Numbered from the stretch's first letter, positions 30,421 through 38,415 are shown. The stretch: 39,991 nt of DNA from Thiotrichaceae bacterium (GCA_011391085.1 JAABRD010000048.1:1-39991), one strand, 5' to 3'. Numbers and translations are program-made. Notes: a model not told the origin generated them from the letters alone.

Positions 30421-30849
30421 ATGTACAACACAGCACCAATCTTAGTTATTTTGCTAGGGCTAGGCACCCTAATCACTTCTAACGTGAACGTTTATGCGGA
30501 AGAACAAAGAACACCAGCTTCTGGGGTGGAACCGACATACCAGCCTTCGGCCCAACAAATACAAGTCGCCCCTGGAACAACACTAATACCCACACTTACT
30601 GCACCCACTTTTTGGGACAAATGGGGCAAACTTCGAGTCAACGTGGAGGCCCAAAGTCATTTCTACTCTGTAGATAATACCAAATTTCTCCCCTCTTCTG
30701 ACAAATATGACATGAATAGCACCCCATATTTTTGGTATCTGGTGAAATTTGGCTATCAAAAGGGTTTAAATGAAATCAATTTGAGTATTGTGGAACCTCT
30801 TACCTTGAGGATAAGGTACAAATTTATAGGAATATTACTATATTGCTAG
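30421..30849 (+). pseudogene. Exported protein gene cut by the end of a TA-type element
   Basis: The signal peptide MYNTAPILVILLGLGTLITS ends near VNVYA. The mature part has a Pro/Gln stretch (YQPSAQQIQVAPGTTLIPT) then DKWGKLRVNVEAQSHFYSV. After IVEPLTLR the frame enters an element end (GGTACAAATTTATAGGAATA at 30815) and stops, adding only IRYKFIGILLYC. The gene is therefore truncated at about residue 131. No ribosome site is clear at the ATG. An outer-membrane or periplasmic protein is possible; no family recognised. Confidence 0.55.
30815..30840. mobile_element. Solitary right end of a TA-type element
   Basis: GGTACAAATTTATAGGAATA then TTACTA, followed by TA (30841-30842), matches the right end of the elements at 22139, 24089 and 30139. 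No left end is near, so a deletion has removed the rest of the element together with the 3' end of the exported-protein gene. Confidence 0.7.
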
Positions 30850-30851
30850 TG

Positions 30852-30889
30852 TTCAGGAATCCAAAGCGTAGGCTTTGCACTCATGGAGT
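30852..30889. repeat. Degenerate AGGAGTCCAAA-family repeat
   Basis: TCAGGAATCCAAAGCGTAGG and CTTTGCACTCATGGAG are an eroded version of the hairpin at 34748-34798. It lies upstream of the methyltransferase remnant. Confidence 0.5.
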
Positions 30890-30974
30890 TGAGACGATCC
30901 GGTACCATCATTTCTACCATACTACCGGAATTATTGCTATAATGTACTTCATCAAGATCAATTAAGATAACCAG

Positions 30975-31792
30975 ATGACTTTTACTTACGACGATCTTCC
31001 CTATCCTTCTCTCACTTATGCCGATACTCATCCCAGTCGTTTGGCGACTCTCGCTAAACTATTTGGTCTCATACCTCCTCTTGTGACCACTTGTCGCATT
31101 TTGGAACTGGGGTGTGGCGATGGCACTAATCTGATTGCGATTGCCCAAACTCTCCCGCAGGCCCACTGTATAGGCATTGATTTCAGCAATGGCCTCAGTT
31201 GCCACCTCAAATTAGTTTAAAACAAGCCAAGGGGATTCTCCAATTTGTTACCCATTTGCGGGCGCAAGGGACCACGATGTTTGATGTCCTTTTGCAGGAA
31301 AAATGGGAACAAATGAAAGACGTGTCAGATAATTATTTATACCATGATTTTTTGGAAAAGGACAATCACCCGGTCTATTTTCACGAATTTGTTCAACATG
31401 CAACGCAACATCAGTTGGCTTATGTCACGGATGTTGAGTTTCGTCATTACCTTTTTCTCTCCTTTTCACCTGAAGTAGTAGAAGCGTTAGAAGAATTGTT
31501 TCAAGACGATATTTTCAAACGTGAACAATATTTGGATTTCTTCTATCATCGCACTTTGCGTAGAAGTCTCCTCTGTCATGCCGAAGTACCCATGCAACAT
31601 GAGTTACATCCAACGGTTCTTCAAGACTGTTACTTGACTGCTTCTCAAAGGGACATGGAAGAAACTCTTTCAGTGGCGCATTCATGGACCGAGACGGCCC
31701 TGATCCAATGTTGGCTTGAAAGGCTGTCAGAACTTCTGTCAATTGGGCGATTAGACCTGGATGGTCGGCACCTTGTAATCGGCACCTTGTAA
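30975..31792 (+). pseudogene. SAM methyltransferase with PKMT-type regulatory domain, deleted and frameshifted
   Basis: The first frame (30975-31220) encodes TYDDLPYPSLTYADTHPSRL and the SAM-binding motif RILELGCGDGTNLIAIAQ, then stops soon after GIDFSNG. A second frame from about 31205 encodes LKQAKGILQFVTHL, FHEFVQHATQHQLAYVTDVE and so on. This is the 'methyltransferase regulatory domain' that follows the catalytic domain in this family. The catalytic second half (roughly 100 residues or more) is missing between them, and the C-terminal domain is also lost. It is clearly a remnant of a protein of some 500 residues. Confidence 0.85.
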
Positions 31793-31799
31793 AGTGTGG

Positions 31800-31882
31800 A
31801 GTATGCCTACCGCCGGCAGGCTAAAGCCTCTACTCCACCGTCCACAGGTGTTAGCCTCTAGTCCACTGGTTAAAAACTTTTA
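31800..31882. repeat. Degenerate GCCTCTAGTCC repeats
   Basis: CCTACCGCCGGCAGGCTAAA, GCCTCTACTCCACCG, AGCCTCTAGTCCAC and TTTTAGTCCGGCGG are decayed pieces of the inverted-repeat family at 18607-18753. Confidence 0.6.
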
Positions 31883-31931
31883 GTCCGGCGGTTCACCTTA
31901 TGAACAATCATCTACATTTTCACATTCCCTC

Positions 31932-31960
31932 TTGATAAATTGACCGAACTCACTTATTAT
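31932..31960 (+). promoter_or_regulatory. Sigma70-like promoter for the HlyD-type gene
   Basis: TTGATA (31932-31937), 17-base spacer, TATTAT (31955-31960), 51 bases before the ATG at 32012. A good match by eye to a housekeeping promoter. Confidence 0.45.
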
Positions 31961-32011
31961 ATAGCAAAGAGTTGACCTTTTCTATCTTTCAAATTTTAAC
32001 CAAATTTCATT

Positions 32012-33079
32012 ATGACTTCCTTTCATTCTCGTTTCAAAAAAATCGTTATCCTGTTTATCTTATTAGTCATTGTCTGGCAAGTGCTAGAACGTCGTCCGGA
32101 CCTTAAAGAACGATTGTTGGAAAAAGTGACTGATGGGTGGTCGTTAGTTCAGCAAACTGTCACTCAAACGGAAGTGCCTGCGGTGCCAGAGGAGGTGATT
32201 TTTCAAGGTTACGTCGAAGGTGAATTTGTACATCTGGCCACTTCTGTCGCTGGCAATTTGAGAAAATTAGCGGTGCAACGTGGTGATTGGGTGAAAAAGG
32301 GGGAAGTTCTGTTTGATTTGGATACTGAACCAGAAGCAACTGCGGTACGGGAGGCACAAGAACGTTTACAGGTGGCGTTGGCCCGTCGCAATGATTTGCA
32401 AAAGGGACAGCGTCCATTGGAAATAAGTGTCATTGAGGCGCGTTTGACCAGGGCAAAGACGGATTTGGAGTTGGCGAAATTGGAACAGGCGCGTTATGAA
32501 AAATTGTATCGTCAAAAAGTGGTGCAGGAGGAGGCGTTAGATACGGCCCGGGCCACGACGCAACGGCATGAATCGACGTTACAAGAGGTCATGGCGCAGT
32601 TGCAGACGGCTAAGTTGGCAGCACGGGAAGATTTGATTGTGGCAGCAGAAGCGGAAGTGGCAGTGGCCCAAACGGTGGTGGAGAAGGCGCAGTGGTGGTT
32701 GGCGCAAAAGCAGGTGAAAACTTCGCAGGCGGGACAGGTTGTGGATATTTTTTATTATCCGGGGGAGTGGGTGCCAGTAGGAAATCCAGTGCTGTCTTTA
32801 TTGCCACCGACACAGATAAAGGTGCGTTTTTTTGTACCGGAGACGTTGTTGGGAGGAATTGAGGTGGGACAGCGGCTGGGGTTGAGATGTGATGGGTGTG
32901 CTAAAAATATAGTGGTCAGCGTGAGTTATGTTTCTCCCCAAGCGGAGTATACGCCACCGGTGATTTATAGCCGTGAGAATCGGGCGAAGTTGGTGTATAT
33001 GGTGGAGGCGGTGCCGGTGAAGAAGGAGGAGGCAATAAAGTTGCATCCGGGGCAGCCGGTGGCGGTGGTGGTGCCATGA
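32012..33079 (+). CDS. HlyD-family membrane-fusion (periplasmic adaptor) protein, 355 aa
   Basis: An N-terminal membrane anchor (IVILFILLVIVWQVL, about 10-24) and the biotinyl-lipoyl half GNLRKLAVQRGDWVKKGEVL open the protein. A long coiled-coil hairpin follows (about 115-225, AREAQERLQVALARR to AEAEVAVAQTVVEKA). The second lipoyl half is KTSQAGQVVDIFYYPGEWVP, then a beta-barrel domain. It is close to the YbhG/YhiI type that works with ABC exporters. Normally an ATPase and two permeases follow; here the next features are repeats and an opposite-strand gene, so it is an orphan. No strong ribosome site is seen. Confidence 0.88.
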   Translation: MTSFHSRFKKIVILFILLVIVWQVLERRPDLKERLLEKVTDGWSLVQQTVTQTEVPAVPEEVIFQGYVEGEFVHLATSVAGNLRKLAVQRGDWVKKGEVLFDLDTEPEATAVREAQERLQVALARRNDLQKGQRPLEISVIEARLTRAKTDLELAKLEQARYEKLYRQKVVQEEALDTARATTQRHESTLQEVMAQLQTAKLAAREDLIVAAEAEVAVAQTVVEKAQWWLAQKQVKTSQAGQVVDIFYYPGEWVPVGNPVLSLLPPTQIKVRFFVPETLLGGIEVGQRLGLRCDGCAKNIVVSVSYVSPQAEYTPPVIYSRENRAKLVYMVEAVPVKKEEAIKLHPGQPVAVVVP

Positions 33080-33122
33080 TGGCTAGTTTATATAATCATC
33101 TCCCCCAAACCTGTAAGATTCT

Positions 33123-33221
33123 CTCTGGAGCACAATAAGAATTATTGTGCGCCGTGCGCCCGACGCAATAATTCTTATTGCGTTCCAGAGAAATGGACAA
33201 AGCGTTGCTTTGGACTCCTGA
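33123..33221 (+). terminator. Two palindromic repeats after the HlyD-type gene
   Basis: CTCTGGAGCACAATAAGAAT and ATTCTTATTGCGTTCCAGAG (33123-33190) form a long hairpin. Just after, AAAGCGTTGCTTTGGACTCC (33198-33217) is half of the AGGAGTCCAAA family. The first hairpin lies 44 bases past the stop and probably ends transcription of both convergent genes. Confidence 0.5.
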
Positions 33222-33240
33222 ATTATTGTATCTCATGGTG

Positions 33241-33585
33241 TCAATTTTTAATTGGCGTAAGACTTAAAATATGGATATATTCGCCCCATATATGTATACC
33301 AAGCATCTGTTCTTGTTTCTCTGCCTTGACTTGCACAGATAGGTTATCCTGTAGAGTGAGTCCCGTGTCTTTCAAGGCGTCCGTTAAATTCAGTGGCACA
33401 TATTTTTTGCCATTGTCCGCCTGGATGGCGTAAAAACCACCTTCTAATTGGATATATACGATTTTACCGGTGAATTCTAGCAATGCTGGTTGAGATGTGT
33501 CAGTGGTTTGGGGGGCGAGTAAAAAATAACTGGCGATGAGGAATAAACCACTGAAAATAAGAATGAATATTTTTTTTATGTGCAT
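33241..33585 (-). CDS. Small exported or membrane-anchored protein, 114 aa
   Basis: The ATG at 33585 (MHIKKIFILIFSGLFLIASY) follows CAGGAGATCACCTAC. The hydrophobic N-terminus is either an uncleaved anchor or a signal peptide. The rest is beta-rich (LLEFTGKIVYIQLEGGFYAI, KKYVPLNL, LSVQVKAEKQEQM) and resembles a small OB-like or DUF5666-type barrel, which is a guess. No Cys is found for lipidation. It is a single gene in its own direction. Upstream sequence (33586-34148) is a long intergenic region without a gene. Confidence 0.75.
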   Translation of the reverse strand: MHIKKIFILIFSGLFLIASYFLLAPQTTDTSQPALLEFTGKIVYIQLEGGFYAIQADNGKKYVPLNLTDALKDTGLTLQDNLSVQVKAEKQEQMLGIHIWGEYIHILSLTPIKN

Positions 33586-33992
33586 GTAGGTGATCTCCTG
33601 AAAAGTGCAGGTTGAAATGCCCAATAGAAACTAAATTTTTAAATTTATTTTTGATTGCTATTTTAGCAAATGGAGTGAATGAATGTCGAATATAAATATT
33701 TTTTTAATTAATAAACAATTGGTTAAGGGCAAGATGAAAAAATAATCTAAATTAGATATTGCTAATATTCATACATGCCCATATATTAAGAGACAGCCAA
33801 GGTGGCGTGGGCAGTGAGTTATTTGAATGGGCTGTCAGTTGTTTTATGTTAAAATAATTAGGCTGAAGTCCAAACCGTGGGGGACCAGAGATGAAAATCT
33901 GGGTTGCCATGACGGCGTTTACACTTTAATATTCTCAAAGGGGCAGTTTTTAACTTACTGTCTTTTATTTACAGGTCATAATGATTATTAAT

Positions 33993-34008
33993 TGGCCTGG
34001 GCAATGCA
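33993..34008 (+). promoter_or_regulatory. Possible sigma54-type promoter before the sulfur-globule gene
   Basis: TGGCCTGGGCAATGCA has the GG-N10-GC spacing of sigma54 promoters (GG 33994-33995, GC 34006-34007). It lies 141 bases before the ATG at 34149. A TTGACA at 34021 is present but lacks a good -10. In between is an imperfect hairpin (GAGAAACTTCGG ... GGAAACTGAG). Low certainty. Confidence 0.3.
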
Positions 34009-34148
34009 ATGACATTAGGATTGACACAATCTGTCTCAAATGAGAAACTTCGGTTTTCTTGGAAACTGAGTTTTTAGGGCAGGAGTGCGGAAGTCCTACT
34101 AAACATCTTCTATTTTTAAATTTATTCCTAACTTCGGAGGAAGAAACT

Positions 34149-34703
34149 ATGAGAACTCTTACGAAAGCAATCTTATTATCGGCAGTGGTTGGTGTGTCCG
34201 CTGTGTCTGTTCCAGCCCAAGCATGGTGGGATTGGGGTCCTTGGGACAGAGGTGGCTGGGGGGGTGGTGGCCCTTGGGATAGAGGCGGTTGGGGTGGTAG
34301 TCCTTGGGGTGGTGGTGGTGGTGGCCGTGACTATGGTTATGATGATTGGGATTGGGGCCCTTGGGATGGTTCCGGTTGGGGTGATGCCACTCTCAGTTTC
34401 TCCAGCGGTGGTCGTGGTCAAGGTCGTGGTCAAGGTCGTAATTCTAGCCATTATGATTATGGCGGCTATCCAGGCTATGGCTACGGTCCTGGGTATGGCC
34501 CCGGCTACGGTAGTGGCTACGGTCCTGGTTACGGTGGTGGGTATGGCGGCGGATATGGCGGATATGGCGGCGGATATGGCGGCGGATATGGCGGCGGATA
34601 TGGTGGTCCTCGTTATGGGGATGACTATGGTTATGACGAACCCCGTCGTCGTCCTTCCCGTGACCGTGATGAACCACCAGCCGACAAAGGCAAAGCCGAA
34701 TAA
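34149..34703 (+). CDS. Sulfur-globule envelope protein (Sgp-like), 184 aa
   Basis: CGGAGGAAGAAACT precedes the ATG. The signal peptide MRTLTKAILLSAVVGVSAVS is cut after VPAQA (25). The mature protein is dominated by Gly, Tyr, Trp and Pro: GPWDRGGWGG repeats, then WGDATLSFSSGGRGQGRGQG, then about twenty GYGGG/GYGPG units, and a charged tail (RRRPSRDRDEPPADKGKAE). This matches the sulfur globule proteins of Allochromatium and Beggiatoa relatives, which coat intracellular but topologically periplasmic sulfur inclusions. The motif SGRGxGxGRG is shared with that family. Other Gly-rich secreted proteins are an alternative. The repeats may vary in number between strains. Confidence 0.82.
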   Translation: MRTLTKAILLSAVVGVSAVSVPAQAWWDWGPWDRGGWGGGGPWDRGGWGGSPWGGGGGGRDYGYDDWDWGPWDGSGWGDATLSFSSGGRGQGRGQGRNSSHYDYGGYPGYGYGPGYGPGYGSGYGPGYGGGYGGGYGGYGGGYGGGYGGGYGGPRYGDDYGYDEPRRRPSRDRDEPPADKGKAE

Positions 34704-34747
34704 CGATACATTGTTGTAAAACGTTAGGGTCGCTAACACCCTAAAAC

Positions 34748-34798
34748 CCAGGGGCCCAAAGCGTAGCTTTGTGACAAAGCTACGCTTTGGACTCCTGG
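34748..34798 (+). terminator. Strong hairpin after the sulfur-globule gene
   Basis: CCAGGGGCCCAAAGCGTAGC and GCTACGCTTTGGACTCCTGG are nearly full inverse complements around a short loop (34748-34798), 45 bases past the stop. It is a member of the AGGAGTCCAAA family, and lies between convergent genes. Confidence 0.6.
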
Positions 34799-34827
34799 TT
34801 CATTCCTTCATTCCTTCATCTCTTCTC

Positions 34828-35370
34828 CTATCTCCTCTTAATCAACACGTACACCGCCCCAGTTCCTCCATCGACTGGGCGTGCGGAACAAAAGGCTAAG
34901 ACTTCATCACGTTGTCGTAGCCAATGATTCAGTTTGCCTTTCAACACAGGTTGTTTTTGCCAAGAATTGTAGCCTTTTCCATGCACAATTCTGACACAAC
35001 GAATATTGCTGTTTTGACAATCTCGCAAAAAATCCGCTACCACCTCTCGCGCTTCCCGCACGACGAGGCCATGTAAATCTAATTCGGCACCAACACTCAA
35101 TTGTCCACGCCGCAATTTTTCAAAGACCGCCTGTTGAAGTCCCTCGCGTATAAACAATAATTCTTCCCCCGTCTCCAATTCCGCGGGATCAAAATAGTCT
35201 GACAACATGTCTTGACGGACTAAGGCATCATCTAAATGACGCTGTCTGGGAATGGGTAATGGGCGTGGTAAATCTAATGGTACAATATCACAGTGCATCA
35301 ACTTGACTCCTTGCACAGTTTGGCGAAATAATGTAGTGTCAATAACGTCTATATCTATTTGTTTCCTCAT
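34828..35370 (-). CDS. Smr-domain protein, 180 aa
   Basis: Smr domain at about 95-178: DLHG (98-101), HGKG (130-133) and the closing GGTGAVYVLIKRR, the signatures of the MutS2-type Smr nuclease fold. The N-terminal part (TLFRQTVQGVKLMHCDIVPL, then PPRP-like prolines and DPAELETGEELLFIREGLQQ) is that of stand-alone SmrA/YdaL-like proteins. GAGGGGGGGCA precedes the ATG at 35370. Likely a nucleic-acid endonuclease acting in RNA or DNA turnover. Monocistronic. Confidence 0.9.
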   Translation of the reverse strand: MRKQIDIDVIDTTLFRQTVQGVKLMHCDIVPLDLPRPLPIPRQRHLDDALVRQDMLSDYFDPAELETGEELLFIREGLQQAVFEKLRRGQLSVGAELDLHGLVVREAREVVADFLRDCQNSNIRCVRIVHGKGYNSWQKQPVLKGKLNHWLRQRDEVLAFCSARPVDGGTGAVYVLIKRR

Positions 35371-35451
35371 TGCCCCCCCTCGTGAGGAAATTTACAACAA
35401 CACGAAGTTTGCAAACTCATGTTTGCACGAAAAAAATTAGGAGGTTTTTTC

Positions 35452-36263
35452 ATGTTCTATCATCTGTGGATTGCTATAAGCGTACTTATATTTCCAATAT
35501 TTCGCTTTAGCTTTCAACAGGTTCCAAAATAATGCCCCACACGCAGAAAATGCTTTTAACCCAGGCCATTATAGCCAGGCCACGGAATTATTTACAGACC
35601 TTTATCAAAAAAGTGTGGTTTTCTACCGTGCTGGTAAATACGCCCAGGCGATGCGGGCATCTGCCGCCCCACAACGTGAGAAAGTGAAAATAGATGCCCT
35701 CTATAAATTTGGGTAATGCCTATTTTCAACAAGGCAAATTTCAAGAAGCAACCCGTGCCTATGAGTCCGTGTTGACCGAACAACCTGACTATGAGGATGC
35801 AAAATAGAATTTGGCACTTGCCAAGCAACAATTATCCACACCCAATTTGTCTTCTCAATCACAAAATTCTCCACAGGAAAAAGGAAATCAAAACACCCAA
35901 ACTGGGCAAAATTTAGATTCTAACAATAATTCCAAATAAAATCAAAATCCGTCGCAACAGGATTCCCATTCTTTATCTCAAGTAAAATCTCAAGCAAATG
36001 CCGATTCGCAGGCCAATCCTTTGTCACAAATACAGGCTGATTAAAACGAATCTCGCCTTTTGGAGAATCAAGTACACACTCCCTCTAAGTTATTTAATCC
36101 TGAAAAGACAAATAATAGAGTTGTCCGGTAATAAGGGTTTTTCCGAATTAACTCATTGTTTTCATTGGACGAAAATTTTTTACCGGACAACTCTAATAAT
36201 GATGTCCAGCCATCATCTGATTTCAAGATGGCGACTCAATCTGAAAAAAAACGAGGGTCATGA
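35452..36263 (+). pseudogene. TPR-containing protein (BatC-like), heavily decayed
   Basis: TTAGGAGGTTTTTTC precedes the ATG and MFYHLWIAISVLIFPIFRFS, a membrane anchor. The first frame stops at TAA near 35530, and another continues NNAPHAENAFNPGHYSQATE, LFTDLYQKSVVFYRAGKYAQ, AMRASAAP. After a further shift near 35713 comes LGNAYFQQGKFQEATRAYES, VLTEQPDYEDAK, stop, NLALAKQQL. A Gln/Asn/Ser-rich tail follows with more stops (TAA 35938, 36042). A 78-bp element is inserted at 36117, beyond which the frame resumes. The TPR plus polar tail suggests BatB/BatC, found with von Willebrand/MoxR aerotolerance clusters. It is certainly not functional as read. Confidence 0.75.
36117..36194. mobile_element. 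78-bp miniature inverted-repeat element
   Basis: Perfect 15-bp terminal repeats AGAGTTGTCCGGTAA and TTACCGGACAACTCT, flanked by the direct repeat AATAAT (36111-36116, 36195-36200). Excision restores an open frame across the site. This is the smallest element in the window and its only copy here. Confidence 0.9.
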
Positions 36264-36363
36264 CCGGCTACCATCCAACGTCAATATGGTGAAGGATAGT
36301 AAGGATACCCGGCCTCCTGCGGCTTCGGAAAAAATTGGCCATTTCTCAGGATAAAACAGCCAG

Positions 36364-36472
36364 TGTAGGCTGGGCAAGTGTTTCTTTGCCCACCAAGCTA
36401 CCGAGTTTGGTGGTGGGCAACGAGAAATCCTATTGCCCAATTTTTAACATAATAATTCATAAAATTTATAAA
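36364..36472. repeat. GTGGGCAACGAGAAATCC repeat, internal copy of the 99-bp end repeat
   Basis: 36374-36472 is identical, base for base over 99 positions, to the last 99 bases of the window (39893-39991); the preceding bases differ. It belongs to the GTAGGGTGG palindromic family and precedes an antitoxin gene. The rest of 36264-36477 holds no gene. Confidence 0.95.
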
Positions 36473-36477
36473 TTTCT

Positions 36478-36741
36478 ATGCAAGCGATTCGTTTACAACA
36501 GAGGGTGCAACAGAATGGTGAATTGTTCTTCTCGCAGTTACCGGTGGTCAAAGGGCAAGTCATTGAGGTATTACTTCTCTTTCCTCCATCGGCCAAACCG
36601 AAGAAACGTCTTACGGCCCGTTCACTCCTTGATTCAGGTCTCCTCGGCTTGTGGAAAGACCGCACCGATATTGAAGACAGTGCTGAATATGCACGTCAAT
36701 TGCGCCAACAAAGTCAGCAACGCGGCGGTGGTGGTCAATGA
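36478..36741 (+). CDS. Antitoxin of a PIN module, 87 aa
   Basis: MQAIRLQQRVQQNGELFFSQ, GQVIEVLLLFPPSAKPKKRL, then LTARSLLDSGLLGLWKDRTD and IEDSAEYARQLRQQSQQR. The first half resembles an AbrB/SpoVT-like strand set used for dimerisation and DNA binding. The LLDSGLLGLWKDRTDIEDS block is typical of antitoxins preceding PIN genes in cyanobacteria and sulfur bacteria, from memory. No clear ribosome site; the upstream DNA is a repeat. It ends in ATGA, overlapping the start of a PIN gene that is now only a stub. Confidence 0.75.
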   Translation: MQAIRLQQRVQQNGELFFSQLPVVKGQVIEVLLLFPPSAKPKKRLTARSLLDSGLLGLWKDRTDIEDSAEYARQLRQQSQQRGGGGQ

Positions 36742-36785
36742 GAATCATGTTAGACTGTGATATTTTGATAGGCTTTCTACGGTAA
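36738..36785 (+). pseudogene. PIN toxin stub, 15 codons
   Basis: MRIMLDCDILIGFLR followed by two stops. The N-terminus is that of a PIN-domain toxin (first catalytic Asp in LDCDIL), overlapping the antitoxin stop by ATGA. The remainder has been replaced by a fragment of an Rpn-like nuclease gene at about 36786, so recombination joined the two. Confidence 0.75.
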
Positions 36786-36802
36786 TAACCATCTGCGGTT
36801 CA

Positions 36803-37261
36803 GTGGTTAACCGTATTGAACTGTCCGACGCCCCGCACAATGCGTTTGTCAAGTGTTTTGCCAGTAAACTGCGGGCCAAACGACAAGCCTTTGAAGTGTT
36901 ATGGAACTTGAGTTCCCAGGGGGAATGGTCGAAACAATTGACTTGGTTACTTAACCTATTATGGAGAGATTGGTTTCCCTCTCCTGAAGGAGGAAATATG
37001 AAAGACGAAGTGTTAGAACCGATAAACTTTGCCGAACTGCACCCAGACTGGAAACGACTCTATTTATCGTCGTTGCCAAAGTTGCCGTTGGCGGACGTGT
37101 TGGCGCAGTTTCAGCCCGCAGATGTGTTGGCACAGTTTCAGCCCAAAGACTTATTAGCGCATGTGAAGCCCAAAGACATTGAGAATTATCTAACCCAACT
37201 AAAACAATCGTCACGGGCCAAAACCGCGACCGCTAAAACCAAGACGAAAAAAAAGGGATAG
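36803..37261 (+). pseudogene. Truncated Rpn-like nuclease, C-terminal part only
   Basis: Corresponds to the last half of the gene at 38504-39445: IELSDAPHNAFVKCFASKLR matches LNELSDATHNVWVKCFASQL, and both end in DLLAHVKP-EDI and YLTQLKQSSR. The PD-(D/E)XK catalytic domain is absent. The short repeats ADVLAQFQP, ADVLAQFQP and KDLLAHVKP mark the C-terminal repeat region of this family. The 3' flank (37262-37640) also matches the flank of the intact copy. A GTG at 36803 is not a credible start. Confidence 0.75.
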
Positions 37262-37640
37262 TTCCGTGTGGCAGGCTACTTGCGACCCCAAACCAGATTT
37301 GAACCAGATTTGACAATTTTTCGAAAGTTGTCAACTCTAAATTCCCGCCCCCGACGGGTTTCATTCCACTCTGGCGTCCAAATTGTGTGATTTTGGCAAT
37401 CGGTGGCCAACGCTTGATTCGACCGACGCACCAGAGGGGGTGAGAGTGGGATACGTTTTATTCCTTATGGTGTATGTAGGAATGAGTGAAAGGTTTATGG
37501 CCTGTTTTTGATGGGTGGATGGTGGGGATTTTAGGTGGGGGGAGAGGGGGATTTGGCTAAGTTTAGGTAGGTGAATTGGGGGGCGTGAAATTTTTTTAGA
37601 ATTAGTTTAAAGTATTGCAACAGGGGTGATAAATCCTGAC
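37262..37640. repeat. Duplicated flank, copy A
   Basis: TTCCGTGTGGCAGGC, CAACGCTTGATTCGACCGAC, GCACCAGAGGG and AGGTTTATGGCCTGTTTTTG are shared in order with 39446-39835, at high but imperfect identity. It includes a TTGACAATTTTTCGAAAGTT unit (37308-37341). No gene is seen in 37262-37736; the last 100 bases contain the leader of the next antitoxin. Confidence 0.85.
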
Positions 37641-37736
37641 ACTTATTTTTCATGGAGTTTGAGAAAATCTCAAGTTGAGAGTTGTTGTATAAATCCTAAT
37701 TGATTGATTTGCTGAAAAGCGACGGAGGAAAATGTC

Positions 37737-37985
37737 ATGCTAACCACCATTCAGACAACTACTACAATTTTACCTAACGGCAGGATAGAATTGACTAACT
37801 TGGCGATTCCCACGGGCGAAGTCGTCAATCTAGTTATCTTCTTGCCGAGAACCTCCATTAAGGGGACCGCCGCAAAACGTTCTGTCATGGACTTTCTTAA
37901 TCAATCGCCTGGCACACCACTGTTTAGTCATGCTAGGGCTGTCGAAGACTACTTAAAGGCAGAACGCGAATCATGGGAAAATTGA
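37737..37985 (+). CDS. Antitoxin of a PIN module, 82 aa
   Basis: GACGGAGGAAAATGTC precedes the ATG. N-terminal half IQTTTTILPNGRIELTNLAI, PTGEVVNLVIFLP looks like an AbrB-type beta set; the C-terminal half RSVMDFLNQSPGTPLFSHAR, AVEDYLKAERESWEN would wrap the toxin. It overlaps the PIN gene at 37973 by 13 bp, the usual antitoxin-first order. Open although the toxin is frameshifted. Confidence 0.78.
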   Translation: MLTTIQTTTTILPNGRIELTNLAIPTGEVVNLVIFLPRTSIKGTAAKRSVMDFLNQSPGTPLFSHARAVEDYLKAERESWEN

Positions 37986-38415
37986 GATTTCCACCAGAGA
38001 GTAGAGTTTAGCTTATCTGGATACGAACGGCTTCATTTATACAGTCGAACAACTTGAACCTTATTTCAGTTGGCTTAAGCCACGGTGGTTTGCTACTCAA
38101 AACCAAGGTGTAACGGTAATTAGCAGTGAGTTAGTGATTTTGGAAACCCTGGTTAAACCAATACGAGAAGAAAATCGGGGCAAAGAGAAACAGTTTCGCG
38201 AGTTTCTGAATACTCAAGAGGTGTGGTTGATACCAACAACTCGTGAGATTTGGGAACAAGCCGCTTATTGGCGTGCCAAATATGCGCTTCACACGCCCGA
38301 CGCCATTCATGTGGCCACCGCATGGTCAATGTCAGTGGCAGGGTTTGTGACTAATGATGTGGCTTTGAAGAAAATTAAGGAACTTCCTTTATGGTTGATA
38401 GAGGAACTTGGATGA
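37973..38415 (+). pseudogene. PIN-domain toxin, frameshifted near the start
   Basis: The first frame reads MGKLRFPPESRV and stops at TAG (38009-38011). The main frame continues LAYLDTNGFIYTVEQLEPYF, SELVILETLVKP, PDAIHVATAW and DVALKKIKEL. It has PIN acidic residues in YLDTN, SELVILE and HTPDAIH. Five extra bases (TAGCT or an equivalent) between AGAGTT and TATCTGG would explain the shift; removing them gives SRVYLDTNGF. The toxin is not made as read. Overlaps the antitoxin gene upstream. Confidence 0.8.

Noticed and set aside
32160-33046. Minus-strand frames opposite the HlyD-type gene
   Set aside because: Shadow frames of a GC-rich, clearly coding sequence with coiled-coil periodicity on the other strand.
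34176-34739. Long open frames on both strands over the Gly-rich region
   Set aside because: They are out-of-frame shadows of the repetitive GGN codons of the sulfur-globule gene; composition is Ile/Thr/Ala or Val/Met runs with no domain or ribosome site.
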